Of a DNA stretch of 64,000 nucleotides, positions 45,391-54,604 are shown piece after piece. The first letter of the stretch is position 1; every line of letters starts with the position of its first letter. The DNA lies in the NCBI RefSeq assembly GCF_014841105.1, contig NZ_JACYWE010000001.1, positions 648,347 to 712,346 of the forward strand, read 5' to 3'. The notes beneath the pieces are model-generated. The model saw only the letters and a list, made by a program, of their open reading frames with translations. It had not been told where the DNA came from and did not search any database. This stretch comes from Lolliginicoccus lacisalsi (GTDB taxonomy: Bacteria > Actinomycetota > Actinomycetes > Mycobacteriales > Mycobacteriaceae). The translations under genes and the position numbers were made by a program.

Positions 45391-45714
45391 CTAGCTGAAG
45401 TGCCCGCCGCCCGGCGGCAGGTTGATCTCGGGCTTCTCGAGTTCCTCGATGTTGACATCCTTGAACGTGAATACGCGGACGTGGCTGACGAATCGCGCCG
45501 GGCGATACATGTCCCACACCCAGGCATCGGTCATGCGCACCTCGAAGTAGACCTCGCCCTCGGCGTTGCGCGGGATCAGCTCCACGGCGTTGGCGAGGTA
45601 GAAGCGCCGCTCGGTCTCGACCACATAGGCAAACTGGCCCACCACGTCGCGATACTCGCGGTACAGCGTCAGTTCCATCTCGGTGTCGTACTTCTCGAGA
45701 TCCTCTGCGCTCAT
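45391..45714 (-). CDS. DUF2469 protein
   Basis: A 107-residue acidic protein conserved across actinobacteria (Rv2901c), beginning MSAEDLEKYDTEMELTLYRE. It has no membrane segment and its function is unknown. GGAGG about nine bases before the ATG. It follows rnhB after 76 bp. Confidence 0.92.
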   Translation of the reverse strand: MSAEDLEKYDTEMELTLYREYRDVVGQFAYVVETERRFYLANAVELIPRNAEGEVYFEVRMTDAWVWDMYRPARFVSHVRVFTFKDVNIEELEKPEINLPPGGGHFS

Positions 45715-45790
45715 GACGTGGGTCCTCCTTCTCTATTGCGTCTGCTGGGTCGTTCGCGGCTGCTCGATCCATCGTGCTCGGGGAGCCTCG

Positions 45791-46480
45791 TCATGCGTGC
45801 CTCGCAGCGGCGTGCGCGTGGCGAGCCCTAAACATACGGGAAGCCTCGGCGACGTTGGCGTAGGACATCCTGTGGAGTGGCGTCACACCGCGAGCCACGA
45901 TCTCCGCCATGTGGCTCGCGGTGGAGTACCCCTTGTGGCGGGCGAAGCCATACCCCGGGTAATGCTTGTCCATCTCGGCCATGAGCCGATCCCGAGTGAC
46001 CTTCGCGAGCACGCTCGCTGCCGCGATGCATGCCGCGCTCGCATCGCCGCTGATGACCGCGAGGGATGGCCAGGGGATGCCAGGGACCGGGAAGCCATCG
46101 GTCAGCACATAGCCCGGCGCCGGATCCAGTCCCATCGCGGCGCGCCGCATCCCCTCGATGTTGCATACATGCACGCCCCGCTCGTCGATCTCGCGCGGCG
46201 CGATGGTGACGACGTGCGCGCTCAAGGCGATGTCGAGTATCCGCGGGAACAGGCGCTCGCGGGTCCTCTCGCTGAGGACCTTCGAATCGTCGAGTCCAGG
46301 AAGCCTGGTGTGGGCGCGCCCTGGCAGGACGCAGGCCGCGATGACGAGGGGGCCCGCGGAGGCGCCGCGACCCGCTTCGTCCACGCCCGCCACCGGGCCG
46401 AGCCTGCGGCGCAAGGCACCCTCGAGCGCGCGGTTGCCGGTGTCCCGCCGGACGATGGCGCGAGGAGGCCATGCAGCCAT
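45791..46480 (-). CDS. rnhB: Ribonuclease HII
   Basis: Removes ribonucleotides from DNA and RNA of RNA-DNA hybrids. In the 229-residue protein, D34 and E35 (GVDEAGRG) and D64/D65 ([12 protein letters not shown]) are the catalytic acids, with KVTRD near 150. The stop-start gap to lepB is 13 bp, the same order as in mycobacteria. Confidence 0.96.
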   Translation of the reverse strand: MAAWPPRAIVRRDTGNRALEGALRRRLGPVAGVDEAGRGASAGPLVIAACVLPGRAHTRLPGLDDSKVLSERTRERLFPRILDIALSAHVVTIAPREIDERGVHVCNIEGMRRAAMGLDPAPGYVLTDGFPVPGIPWPSLAVISGDASAACIAAASVLAKVTRDRLMAEMDKHYPGYGFARHKGYSTASHMAEIVARGVTPLHRMSYANVAEASRMFRARHAHAAARHA

Positions 46481-46493
46481 CAGGCGTCCTGGT

Positions 46494-47324
46494 TCACCGT
46501 GTCGATGCCATCGCCGCGGGCTGGATCTCGGGAGCGCTGATGCCGCCCCATCGCGAGGGCGGGAGGATTATCCAGCGTGCCTGGCCGATGACCGTGTCCT
46601 CGGGAATCGCGCCGTCGGTCTCGCTGCCGATGTACCAGCGCGAGTCCTTGGAGTTGTTGCGGTTGTCGCCCATCATCCAAAGGTGATCGTCGGGGACAGC
46701 TACCGCGGGGAAGCAGCGCCGCGATTCCGGCGACGATCCGCAGTCCAGCACGCCGGGCTCGAACGGGAAGTCCGACACCACATAGGGCTCGTCGATCGGC
46801 TGGCCGTCCACGGTCACGTCGCCCTCGTCGTCGCAGCAGGCGACGGTCTGGCCGCCGGTGGCGATGACTCGCTTGACCAGGTCGTTCTCGTCAGGCGGGA
46901 CGACCCCTATCGCGGAACCGGCTTCCTGGAGGCCGCGCACGACGACGTTGTCCGATCGTGTGGAGATGAAGCCCTCGGCCCAGGGCCCGGTGCCGCGGAA
47001 GACCAGGACGTCGCCGGGGCGGGGATTGGCGAACCGATAGGTGATCTTCTCCACTAGGATGCGGTCGCCGGTGCAGCCGGGGCATCCATGCAGGGTCGGC
47101 TCCATGGATTCCGAGGGGATCACATAAACGCGAGCGACGAAGGTCTGGATGACGAAGCTCAGCGCGAGAGCGATGACCAGCAGGATCGGTAGTTCCCTCC
47201 AGAAGGAGCTTTCCTTCTTGGGGGCGTCTTCCTTCTTGCTCACGAAATCCTGCCGATCATCGTTGTCGCTGCTGCGGGACGCGGAGGCGTCACTGCCGGG
47301 GCCGTGCGGGCGCGGGTCGGTCAC
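46494..47324 (-). CDS. lepB: Signal peptidase I
   Basis: Cleaves Sec and Tat signal peptides outside the membrane. The 276-residue protein has one membrane helix (about 45-65), catalytic S73 in PSESMEPTL and K151 in [10 protein letters not shown]. Two Cys pairs (HGCPGC, ACCDD) lie in the extracellular part. GTG 47324 is six bases after TAGGCT, so a leaderless start is likely. Confidence 0.95.
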   Translation of the reverse strand: MTDPRPHGPGSDASASRSSDNDDRQDFVSKKEDAPKKESSFWRELPILLVIALALSFVIQTFVARVYVIPSESMEPTLHGCPGCTGDRILVEKITYRFANPRPGDVLVFRGTGPWAEGFISTRSDNVVVRGLQEAGSAIGVVPPDENDLVKRVIATGGQTVACCDDEGDVTVDGQPIDEPYVVSDFPFEPGVLDCGSSPESRRCFPAVAVPDDHLWMMGDNRNNSKDSRWYIGSETDGAIPEDTVIGQARWIILPPSRWGGISAPEIQPAAMASTR

Positions 47325-47330
47325 GCGACC

Positions 47331-47336
47331 AGCCTA
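47331..47336 (-). promoter_or_regulatory. -10 element for leaderless lepB transcript
   Basis: On the minus strand TAGGCT (47336-47331), the six bases GGTCGC, then GTG 47324. There is no Shine-Dalgarno sequence. Confidence 0.6.
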
Positions 47337-47367
47337 GCGATGCGCACGCCCCCGGAGCGGACGACTC

Positions 47368-47709
47368 TCAGCGCTTCTCCTTGATCTTGGCAGCCTTGCC
47401 ACGGAGGTCGCGCAGGTAGTAGAGCTTCGCGCGACGCACGGCACCGCGGGTCGCGACGTCGATCTTGGCGATGTTGGGGCTGTGGACGGGGAAGGTGCGC
47501 TCCACGCCTACGCCGAACGACACCTTGCGGACGGTGAAGGTCTCGCGGATGCCGCCTCCGGAGCGACGGATGACGACGCCCTTGAAGACCTGGACGCGTT
47601 CCTTCGATCCTTCGATGACCTTGACGTGCACTTCCAGGGTGTCGCCGGCGCGGAAGGCAGGGATGTCATCGCGCATCGACTTGGCGTCGAGTGAGTCCAG
47701 CGTGTTCAT
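47368..47709 (-). CDS. rplS: 50S ribosomal protein L19
   Basis: The 113-residue large-subunit protein L19: [38 protein letters not shown] and [19 protein letters not shown] (about 48-66). GAGGAA about ten bases before the ATG. A leader of about 115 nt is expected from the promoter at 47830-47858. Confidence 0.98.
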   Translation of the reverse strand: MNTLDSLDAKSMRDDIPAFRAGDTLEVHVKVIEGSKERVQVFKGVVIRRSGGGIRETFTVRKVSFGVGVERTFPVHSPNIAKIDVATRGAVRRAKLYYLRDLRGKAAKIKEKR

Positions 47710-47829
47710 AGTGTGTTATTCCTCGCGTATTCGCGTGACGGGCAGAGGAACCGAGTGGCGCTCGGGCTCGTCTGGTTCGTGCCCCTGGGTCATGGTCGCG
47801 CGTCGCGGCATGCGACGGGCAACCCCGCA

Positions 47830-47858
47830 ATCATGCCAGAACGACATACAGGTTGGAA
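47830..47858 (-). promoter_or_regulatory. Candidate promoter of rplS
   Basis: On the minus strand TTCCAA (47858-47853), 17 bp, CATGAT (47835-47830), in the 177-bp gap between tex and rplS. Confidence 0.45.
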
Positions 47859-47886
47859 AACCGGACGGGTGCCACCCGGCCCCCGT

Positions 47887-50277
47887 TCAGTTGCGCCCGG
47901 TGTATCCCGCCTTGCGCAGGGCGTCAGCGAGGGATCCTCCAGCGGGCGGCGCCGGGCTGCGGCCTGCCTTCGGTTGCTTGCTGCTGGCCGTCGGCCTGCG
48001 ACCCTCGCGCCGAGGTGGCCTGGAGCTCTCCCCTTGGGCTGCATCGCCGCCGACCGGGAGATCGTCGTCGAGCCGCAGGGTGAGGCTGATCCGGTTGCGC
48101 GGCACGTCCACGCTGGTGACCTTGACTCGCACGAGGTCGCCGGAGCGCACGATCGATCGCGGGTCGGAGACGAACGAGCTGGACATCGCGGAGACGTGGA
48201 CGAGGCCGTCCTGGTGCACGCCAATGTCAACGAAGGCTCCGAAGGCAGCTACGTTCGTCACGGTGCCCTCGAGCACCATCCCGGGCTTGAGATCGGAGAC
48301 GGTATTGACTCCCTCGGCGAACCTGGCGGCCTTGAACTCGGGGCGCGGGTCACGGCCGGGCTTCTCGAGCTCGGCGAGAATATCGGTGATGGTGGGGATG
48401 CCAAAGGAATCATCGACAAAGTCCTCCGGCCGCAAGGACGAGAGGATCCGGGAATTGCCCAGCAGGCTTCCGATCGCGGTGCCGCTGCTCGCGACGATGC
48501 GCCGCACGACTGGGTATGCCTCGGGGTGCACGGCGCTGGAATCGAGCGGGTCGTCACCGCCGGTGATCCGGAGGAAGCCCGCGCACTGCTCATAGGCCTT
48601 GGGGCCGAGCCGGGTCACGTCTCGGAGAGCGGAGCGGCTCCGGAAGGCGCCGTGCTCATCACGGTGCGCGACGATGTTCTCGGCGAGCGCCGGGGTGATG
48701 CCAGAAACGCGCGCGAGCAGCGGCACGGATGCTGTGTTGACGTCGACACCAACGGCATTGACGGCGTCCTCGACGACGGCGTCGAGCGAGCGGGCAAGAA
48801 GCGTCTCGGACACGTCGTGCTGGTACTGGCCCACGCCAATGGACTTGGGATCGATCTTGACGAGCTCGGCGAGCGGATCCTGCAACCGACGAGCGATCGA
48901 GACCGCGCCGCGCAGCGAGACATCGAGCTCGGGGAGCTCTCGGGTGGCGTAGGCGGAGGCCGAGTAGACGGAGGCCCCGGCCTCGGACACAACGATCTTG
49001 GTGGGCTTGGAGCCGGGCACGCGCGCGATCAGCTCGGCGGCGAGGGTGTCGGTCTCGCGCGAGGCAGTGCCGTTGCCGATGGCGATGAGGTCGACGCCGT
49101 GTCGCGCGACCAGCGCGGAGAGCGCCTGCAGGGCTTGCTCCCACTGCCCCTGTGGCTTGTGCGGATAGATGGCGGTGGTCTCGAGGACCTTGCCCGTCGG
49201 GTCGATGATCGCCACCTTGACCCCCGTGCGATAGGCAGGATCAAGGCCCATGGTGGCGCGCGCGCCGGCCGGAGCAGCAAGCAGAAGGTCACGAACGTTC
49301 TGGCCGAAGACCTCGACCGCGTCCTGCTCGGCGGCGTGGCGGAGGCGATTGCGGATATCGATGCTCGTGCTGACGTATAGCTTGGTGCGCCAGGCCCAGC
49401 GGACCGTATCGGCGAGCCAGCGGTCCGCTGGCCGTCCCTGATCAGCGATGCCCGCGCGTGCCGCGATCCGGTTCTCGTAGACCGTCCTTGCGCGGGGATC
49501 TTCCGGATCAGCCGGATGCGGATCGATGGTGAGGGCGATAGCGCCCTCCTTCTCGCCGCGGAGCAGGGCAAGCACGCGGTGCGAGGGCAGCGTGCGGAAC
49601 GGCTCGGAGAAGTCGAAGTAGTCGGCGAACTTGGAGGCGGCCGCATCCTGTCCGGGCTTGCCCGTCGCGGTGACCCTCCCCTGGCTCCACATGAGCTCGC
49701 GGATCTCCCCGACGAGGTCGGCGTCCTCGGAGATCTGCTCGATGAGGATTGCCCGGGCGCCTTCGAGGGCAGCGGCAGCGTCGGCGACATCGCGGTCCGG
49801 GTCCACATACCGCTCGGCGAGGGCATGGGGGTCGTGGCGCGGGTCGTCGAGCAGTGACGTGGCGAGCGGCTCGAGCCCTGCCTCGCGCGCGATCTGGGCC
49901 TTGGTGCGACGCTTGGTCTTGTACGGCAGGTAGATGTCCTCGAGCCGTGCCTTGGTGCGCGCCTCGTGGATCTGGGTGGCGAGGTCCTCGGTGAGCTTGC
50001 CCTGCGCGGAGATCGACTCGAGAATGGCCTCGCGCCGCTGGTCGAGCTCGCGGAGATAGTGCCTGCGCTCATCGAGCTCGCGCAACTGGGCATCGTCGAG
50101 ACCACCCGTCGCCTCCTTGCGGTAGCGCGCCACGAAGGGGACGGTGGCGCCGTCGTCAAGGAGCGAGATCGCGGCGGCGGCCTGCCAGACGGCGATGCCA
50201 AGTTCCTCCGCGATACGTTCGGGCACGGGCTTCACAGCTTGTTTCACGGCGGGCAGATTACCTGCTTGCTCCGACAT
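47887..50277 (-). CDS. tex: Tex family transcription accessory protein (S1 RNA-binding)
   Basis: A 796-residue nucleic acid-binding protein. It has the N-terminal helical part (about 20-200), the YqgF/RuvC-like domain (about 325-450, MGLDPAYRTGVKVAIID), the helix-hairpin-helix region (about 490-570, VNTASVPLLARVSGI), and a C-terminal S1 domain (about 645-715, GMVLEGTVTNVAAFGAFVDIG) with a basic Pro/Ser tail. The exact role in transcription is not settled. Confidence 0.95.
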   Translation of the reverse strand: MSEQAGNLPAVKQAVKPVPERIAEELGIAVWQAAAAISLLDDGATVPFVARYRKEATGGLDDAQLRELDERRHYLRELDQRREAILESISAQGKLTEDLATQIHEARTKARLEDIYLPYKTKRRTKAQIAREAGLEPLATSLLDDPRHDPHALAERYVDPDRDVADAAAALEGARAILIEQISEDADLVGEIRELMWSQGRVTATGKPGQDAAASKFADYFDFSEPFRTLPSHRVLALLRGEKEGAIALTIDPHPADPEDPRARTVYENRIAARAGIADQGRPADRWLADTVRWAWRTKLYVSTSIDIRNRLRHAAEQDAVEVFGQNVRDLLLAAPAGARATMGLDPAYRTGVKVAIIDPTGKVLETTAIYPHKPQGQWEQALQALSALVARHGVDLIAIGNGTASRETDTLAAELIARVPGSKPTKIVVSEAGASVYSASAYATRELPELDVSLRGAVSIARRLQDPLAELVKIDPKSIGVGQYQHDVSETLLARSLDAVVEDAVNAVGVDVNTASVPLLARVSGITPALAENIVAHRDEHGAFRSRSALRDVTRLGPKAYEQCAGFLRITGGDDPLDSSAVHPEAYPVVRRIVASSGTAIGSLLGNSRILSSLRPEDFVDDSFGIPTITDILAELEKPGRDPRPEFKAARFAEGVNTVSDLKPGMVLEGTVTNVAAFGAFVDIGVHQDGLVHVSAMSSSFVSDPRSIVRSGDLVRVKVTSVDVPRNRISLTLRLDDDLPVGGDAAQGESSRPPRREGRRPTASSKQPKAGRSPAPPAGGSLADALRKAGYTGRN

Positions 50278-50304
50278 TGCTGCGGCGCGGTGCTCGCCGG
50301 CGGT

Positions 50305-51051
50305 TCATTCAGCGCGAGGCGCCTCGGTCGCGAGCGTGTCGAGGAACTGCTGGTCCGCGGCGGACAGCTCGGCGGAAGCAAGCAGCTCGGGCCGGCGCTG
50401 CGCGGTGAGGCGCAAGGATTGCTGCCGCTTCCAGGACGCCACGCGCGCGTGGTCCCCGGACATCAGGATCGGTGGCACATCGAGGCCTCGCCAGGACGCA
50501 GGGCGGGTGTAGCTGGGGCCTTCGAGCAGCCCGTCGGAGAACGAATCCTCCCGGTGGGACTGCTGGTTGCCGAGCACGCCGGGCAGGAGCCTCGCGACGG
50601 CCTCGACCATCACGAGGACCGCGACCTCGCCACCGATGAGGATGTAGTCGCCGAGCGAGACCTCCTCGACGCGCGCGCGGCCGCGAGCATCGTCGATGAC
50701 GCGCTGATCGATGCCCTCGTAGCGGCCGCACGCGAAAACGATGCGTGGCTCGCGGGACCACCGCTCGGCCGTGTGCTGGGTGAACGGTTCTCCGGCCGGG
50801 GTGGGGAAGACGAGCAAGGCATCATCGGGGCACACGGCATCGAGGGCCGGTCCCCAGACCGTCGGCTTCATGACCATGCCGGGACCACCCCCGTAGGGCG
50901 AGTCGTCCACCGACTTGTGCACATCGCTCGTCCAGTCGCGCAGGTCGTGTATGCCGATATCGATGATGCCCCGCGACCGCGCCTTGCCGAGCAGCGATTC
51001 ACGCAGCGGACCCAGATACTCGGGGAAGATGGTAATGACGTCGAGGCGCAC
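50305..51051 (-). CDS. trmD: tRNA (guanine37-N1)-methyltransferase
   Basis: TrmD methylates G37 of tRNAs to prevent frameshifting. The 248-residue SPOUT enzyme has DDSPYGGGPGMVMKP (about 49-63), the knot region FACGRYEGIDQRV and SLGDYILIGGEVAVLVMVEA (about 132-151), plus the C-terminal DNA-binding-like domain. Order rpsP-khpA-rimM-trmD is standard. It is followed by tex after 27 bp. Confidence 0.97.
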   Translation of the reverse strand: MRLDVITIFPEYLGPLRESLLGKARSRGIIDIGIHDLRDWTSDVHKSVDDSPYGGGPGMVMKPTVWGPALDAVCPDDALLVFPTPAGEPFTQHTAERWSREPRIVFACGRYEGIDQRVIDDARGRARVEEVSLGDYILIGGEVAVLVMVEAVARLLPGVLGNQQSHREDSFSDGLLEGPSYTRPASWRGLDVPPILMSGDHARVASWKRQQSLRLTAQRRPELLASAELSAADQQFLDTLATEAPRAE

Positions 51052-51059
51052 GCGAGCGC

Positions 51060-51578
51060 TCAGAGCTCCAGCAGTCCATCGGGCGGCGCGACGCTGATGC
51101 GTCCCGCGTCGAGGTCGATGCCAGGCACGATCTCGGTCACGAAGGGAACAAGCACTTCCTTGCCCTCCGTGGTGGTGATCGCGAGCAGCTCGCCGGCGGC
51201 GGTGTGCAGGACCTCGCGGACGGTTCCGAGCTCCTCGCCGCTGCCGACGAGAAATGCTCGCAGCCCCTCGAGCTCGTGATCGTAGTAGGAATCGTCCTCT
51301 GAGGGAGGGATGTCCGCGCTGTCGATGACGAACAACGTTCCGCGCAGCTCATCGGCCGCATCGCGATCCCGGATGCCCTCGAGCCTCACGAGGAGCCGGC
51401 CCGAGTGCGCGCGCACGGCCTCGATCACGTACGGGCGAGTCGCTCGCTCGCGATCCCGCCGCCCGCGCAGCTCGATGCCCGGGATGAAACGGTCCTCGGG
51501 CGCGTCGGTGCGCACCTCGACGACGAGCTCGCCGTGCACGCCGTGGGACTTCGCGACACGACCGATGACCAGTTCCAT
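51060..51578 (-). CDS. rimM: 16S rRNA processing protein RimM
   Basis: RimM assists maturation of the 30S head near S19. The 172-residue protein begins [20 protein letters not shown], with the N-terminal barrel (about 1-90) and the C-terminal PRC-barrel (about 98-170, [26 protein letters not shown]). It ends eight bases before trmD. Confidence 0.95.
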   Translation of the reverse strand: MELVIGRVAKSHGVHGELVVEVRTDAPEDRFIPGIELRGRRDRERATRPYVIEAVRAHSGRLLVRLEGIRDRDAADELRGTLFVIDSADIPPSEDDSYYDHELEGLRAFLVGSGEELGTVREVLHTAAGELLAITTTEGKEVLVPFVTEIVPGIDLDAGRISVAPPDGLLEL

Positions 51579-51588
51579 AGCAGCGCGG

Positions 51589-51831
51589 TCAGTTGTCGGT
51601 ATCGACGACGTCAACGCGGATGCCCCGCCCGCCAACGCCCGAGACGAGCGTACGGAGCGCAGTGGCCGTGCGACCATTCCGGCCGATCACCTTGCCCAGG
51701 TCATCGGGATGGACATGGACCTCGATGGTGCGGCCTCGACGGTTGGTGATCAAACCGACGCGCACCTCGTCCGGCTGGGCAACAATGCCACGGACGAGGT
51801 GCTCGACGGCGTCAACAAGGACGGAGCTCAC
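51589..51831 (-). CDS. khpA: KH-domain RNA-binding protein KhpA
   Basis: An 80-residue KH protein with the GxxG loop in [17 protein letters not shown] (about 47-63). KhpA with KhpB binds many RNAs and affects cell division in some Gram-positives. The GTG overlaps the rpsP stop by four bases (GTGA). Confidence 0.95.
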   Translation of the reverse strand: MSSVLVDAVEHLVRGIVAQPDEVRVGLITNRRGRTIEVHVHPDDLGKVIGRNGRTATALRTLVSGVGGRGIRVDVVDTDN

Positions 51832-52259
51832 TTCTGCGCGGCCTCATCAGCCGGCGCGGCAGGGGTCGCCTCGGCAGCGGCCTTCTTCGAGGCCTTCACC
51901 GGCGCGGGAGCTTCGCCATCAGCCTCAGCGAGCGCGGCCTGGAAGACCTCGAGCTTGGTGGGCTTGGGCTTGGCGGTGCGGAGGGTGCCCTCGGTGCCGG
52001 GGAGGCCCTTGAACTTCTGCCAGTCACCGGTGATCTTCAGGATCGCGAGCACAGGCTCGGTGGGGAGAGCGCCAACGCCGAGCCAGTACTGGGCCCGATC
52101 GGACTTCACGTCGATGAGGCTGGGCTCTTCCTTGGGGTGGTACTTCCCGATCGTCTCGATCGCGCGGCCATCGCGACGAGTGCGCGAGTCAGCAACGATG
52201 ATGCGGTACTGGGGGTTGCGGATCTTGCCGAGCCGCTGGAGTCGGATCTTAACAGCCAC
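51828..52259 (-). CDS. rpsP: 30S ribosomal protein S16 with Ala-rich C-terminal extension
   Basis: The S16 core (about 1-85) starts [20 protein letters not shown]. The last 55 residues are a Lys/Ala/Pro/Glu extension that is common in actinobacteria. AAGGAGAG lies about eight bases before the GTG. A leader of about 180 nt is likely. Confidence 0.97.
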   Translation of the reverse strand: MAVKIRLQRLGKIRNPQYRIIVADSRTRRDGRAIETIGKYHPKEEPSLIDVKSDRAQYWLGVGALPTEPVLAILKITGDWQKFKGLPGTEGTLRTAKPKPTKLEVFQAALAEADGEAPAPVKASKKAAAEATPAAPADEAAQK

Positions 52260-52442
52260 GCTAGTAGCTCTCCTTCATGATGATCACGGTGCAATTCAGC
52301 GATGCGCCTGGTCGGTGCACCCGGTTTTGCGGTTTCGTGGTCCCGCACGGCACTGGCCCGCTTCGGCCCGCGCTCCAGCGTCGCGCTGGGAGGGCAGACC
52401 CGCAACGGAGACCGACAACGTCATTGAGCCATGGGGAACAGC

Positions 52443-52476
52443 GCACAATTGTGCCAGATATCGGAGCGCATGTGGT
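52443..52476 (-). promoter_or_regulatory. Candidate rpsP promoter with 12-bp palindrome
   Basis: CACAAT (52453-52448, minus) with ACCACA 17 bp upstream is a weak promoter. The -10 lies inside the perfect palindrome GCACAATTGTGC (52443-52454). The same core ACAATTGT also covers the -10 of ylxR-infB near 1213-1220. Confidence 0.4.
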
Positions 52477-52484
52477 AATTCCGC

Positions 52485-53522
52485 TCACGGCATGATCACC
52501 GGGAGGAACAGGACGCTCAGCGCGGGCAGCGTGTTGTTGACGCTGTGGGCCACCATCGGCGCGAGCACCCCGCCGGTGTAGAGCCGCGCGACGCCGAACA
52601 CCAGGCCCGCGAAGAGCAGGATCCCCAGCCGCCAGGGCTCCGCGTGCCAGGCCGCGAACAGCACAGCCGTGAGCACCAGGATGCTGATGTTCCCGCTCGC
52701 GGCATGGGCCAGCCAGCGCCACCGGGTGGCATTGCGCTGCTTCTCCAGCGCCCCCCACACGATGCCGCGGAAGATGACCTCCTCGACGATCGGGGCTCCG
52801 ATCCAGATCCACATCGCGAGAGCGATCCGCCACCCGAGCGTCTGGTCCGCGAGCTCCTGCAGCGGCCCTGTAGGGATGTCATCGCTGAGCCCGAACAAGG
52901 CAAGCGCGAGCAGCAGCCCCCCGAGCACCGCTGCCGCGCCGAGCACGAGGCCCACGCCAGCCTGCGCGCCCGCCTCGCGCAGCGACCGCGGCAGGCCGAG
53001 GTCGATCCAGGGCCCGTTGCCGCGCGCCCAGGTGATCCCTATGCCCAGCAGGGCTGCCAGCAAGGTGGGGACGATCACCGCGATCACCAGCAGCGGGCTG
53101 GCGGGATCAACGATCAGCGCAGCGACCGCGAACCCCGCGAGGTTGGCGGCGAGAACGAGGATCGCGGCGCCCATCCCCCAGCGCTGGCCGGGCATGCGCC
53201 GCGCGCGCGACTCCTCCGCGCGCTTCCAGCGCCCGGGCTGGCCGGTGGGCACGGCGGGCCGGGGCGCGCCGAGGGGCCGGGGCTGGATGGGTTGCCTCTG
53301 CCAGAGCTCCTGGGGATCGGCGCTGCCGTGCGCCGACTGGGCGGGCCGATCGATGCTGGTGGGATACCACCAGTCCTTCGGGATCGGGCGGGGGCCGGGG
53401 GCGTCGCGGGAGCCGTTGCCCGGCCCTCCCTCGTTTCTGGGGCCCTCGTTTCTGGGGCCCTCGTCGCGGGGATTCTCGCCCCCTATGTCGCCCCCTATGT
53501 CGCCCTCGCCCGGCTCGCTCAT
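52485..53522 (-). CDS. CPBP family intramembrane glutamic endopeptidase
   Basis: A 345-residue membrane protein. The cytoplasmic N-terminus (about 1-110) is Gly/Pro/Asn-rich with small repeats; about eight hydrophobic segments follow. The CPBP (Abi) motifs are VEEVIFRGIVWGAL (EExxxR), LFAAWHAEPW and VAHSVNNTLPAL. Relatives process prenylated or membrane proteins and bacteriocins. The ATG overlaps the amidohydrolase stop (ATGA). Confidence 0.85.
   Translation of the reverse strand: MSEPGEGDIGGDIGGENPRDEGPRNEGPRNEGGPGNGSRDAPGPRPIPKDWWYPTSIDRPAQSAHGSADPQELWQRQPIQPRPLGAPRPAVPTGQPGRWKRAEESRARRMPGQRWGMGAAILVLAANLAGFAVAALIVDPASPLLVIAVIVPTLLAALLGIGITWARGNGPWIDLGLPRSLREAGAQAGVGLVLGAAAVLGGLLLALALFGLSDDIPTGPLQELADQTLGWRIALAMWIWIGAPIVEEVIFRGIVWGALEKQRNATRWRWLAHAASGNISILVLTAVLFAAWHAEPWRLGILLFAGLVFGVARLYTGGVLAPMVAHSVNNTLPALSVLFLPVIMP
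53430..53510. repeat. Short tandem repeats in the CPBP protease N-terminus
   Basis: TCGTTTCTGGGGCCC occurs twice (from about 53433) and CCCTATGTCGCC twice (from about 53481). They encode RNEGP and GDIG units, and both periods keep the frame. Confidence 0.75.
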
Positions 53523-54598
53523 GCCACCACGGTGCCCGCGCAGAGGATGCGGACGGGATGGCGCAGCACCTGTGGCCTGGATCGCGGATCCTCGAGGTAG
53601 ACGACAGCGTCGGCGCGCTCCCCCGCGCTGTACGCGGTGTCGGCGCCCAGCCAGTCCCGCGCGGACCAGCTCGCTGCAGCGACCGCCTGGTCGGTCGTCA
53701 TGGCGTGCTCGCGGAGCTTGTCGATCTCGTCGGCGATGCGCCCGTGCTCGACCATGCCGCCGGCGTCAGTACCGGTGTAGACGGGCACGCCGGCCTCGAC
53801 AGCGTCGCGCACTGCCTGCCCGGCCCGCTCGTGCAGGTCGCGCATGTGTGCCGCGTAGAGCGGGAAGCGGGAAGCACTGTCGGCGATGCTGGGGAAGTTG
53901 TCGATGTTGACCAAGGTCGGGACGAGGGCGACCCCGTCGCGCGCCATCTGGTCGATGGTGGTCGCGGTCAACCCGGTGCCGTGCTCGATGCAGTCGATCC
54001 CGGCGTCGAGCAGATCGGGCAGCGCGTCCTCGCCGAAGACATGCGCGGTGACACGAGCACCCTCGTCGTGCGCGGCCGCGATGGCCTCGCGCAGGATCTC
54101 TCGGCTCCAGAGGGGCGCGAGGTCGCCGGCGTCCCGGTCTATCCAGTCGCCGACCAGCTTGACCCACCCGTCGCCCGCGCGGGCCTGCCGACGCACCTCG
54201 TCAGGCAGGTCCTTCTCGTCCTCGACATCGATGCCGAGGTCACGGATGTACCGCTTGGGCGCGGCGATGTGCCGCCCCGCGCGGATGATGCGCGGCATCG
54301 CGTCCTCCTCGTCGAGGAAGCGCGTGGGCACGGGCGATCCGGCGTCGCGCGCGAGCAGCACACCGGCCCGTGCCTCGACACTGGCTTGCTCGCGGGCTCC
54401 GTCAGGGGACTCGTGGCCCCCACCGAACCGGATCCCGATGTGGCAGTGCGCGTCGACGAGCCCCGGGGTGATCCAGCCGCCGGACACGATGGTGGTGGCC
54501 TTCGGCACGGGTTCGCGCACCCATTTGCCATCCACTATCCACAGGTCAGTGGTCTGCTCGTCGGGCAGCGTGATTCCGTTCAGGTGCAGCGCTCCCAC
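53519..54598 (-). CDS. Amidohydrolase family protein
   Basis: A 359-residue metal-dependent hydrolase (Rv2915c by position, next to ffh). PGLVDAHCHIGIRF (about 45-58) supplies the HxH ligands, VTAHVFGEDAL and CIEHGTGL two more His, and VYTGTDAGG the Asp. The substrate is unknown; imidazolonepropionase/prolidase-like enzymes are nearest by motif. The GTG start is six bases after the ffh stop, so it is probably in the ffh operon. Confidence 0.88.
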   Translation of the reverse strand: MGALHLNGITLPDEQTTDLWIVDGKWVREPVPKATTIVSGGWITPGLVDAHCHIGIRFGGGHESPDGAREQASVEARAGVLLARDAGSPVPTRFLDEEDAMPRIIRAGRHIAAPKRYIRDLGIDVEDEKDLPDEVRRQARAGDGWVKLVGDWIDRDAGDLAPLWSREILREAIAAAHDEGARVTAHVFGEDALPDLLDAGIDCIEHGTGLTATTIDQMARDGVALVPTLVNIDNFPSIADSASRFPLYAAHMRDLHERAGQAVRDAVEAGVPVYTGTDAGGMVEHGRIADEIDKLREHAMTTDQAVAAASWSARDWLGADTAYSAGERADAVVYLEDPRSRPQVLRHPVRILCAGTVVA

Positions 54599-54604
54599 GG
54601 GCTG

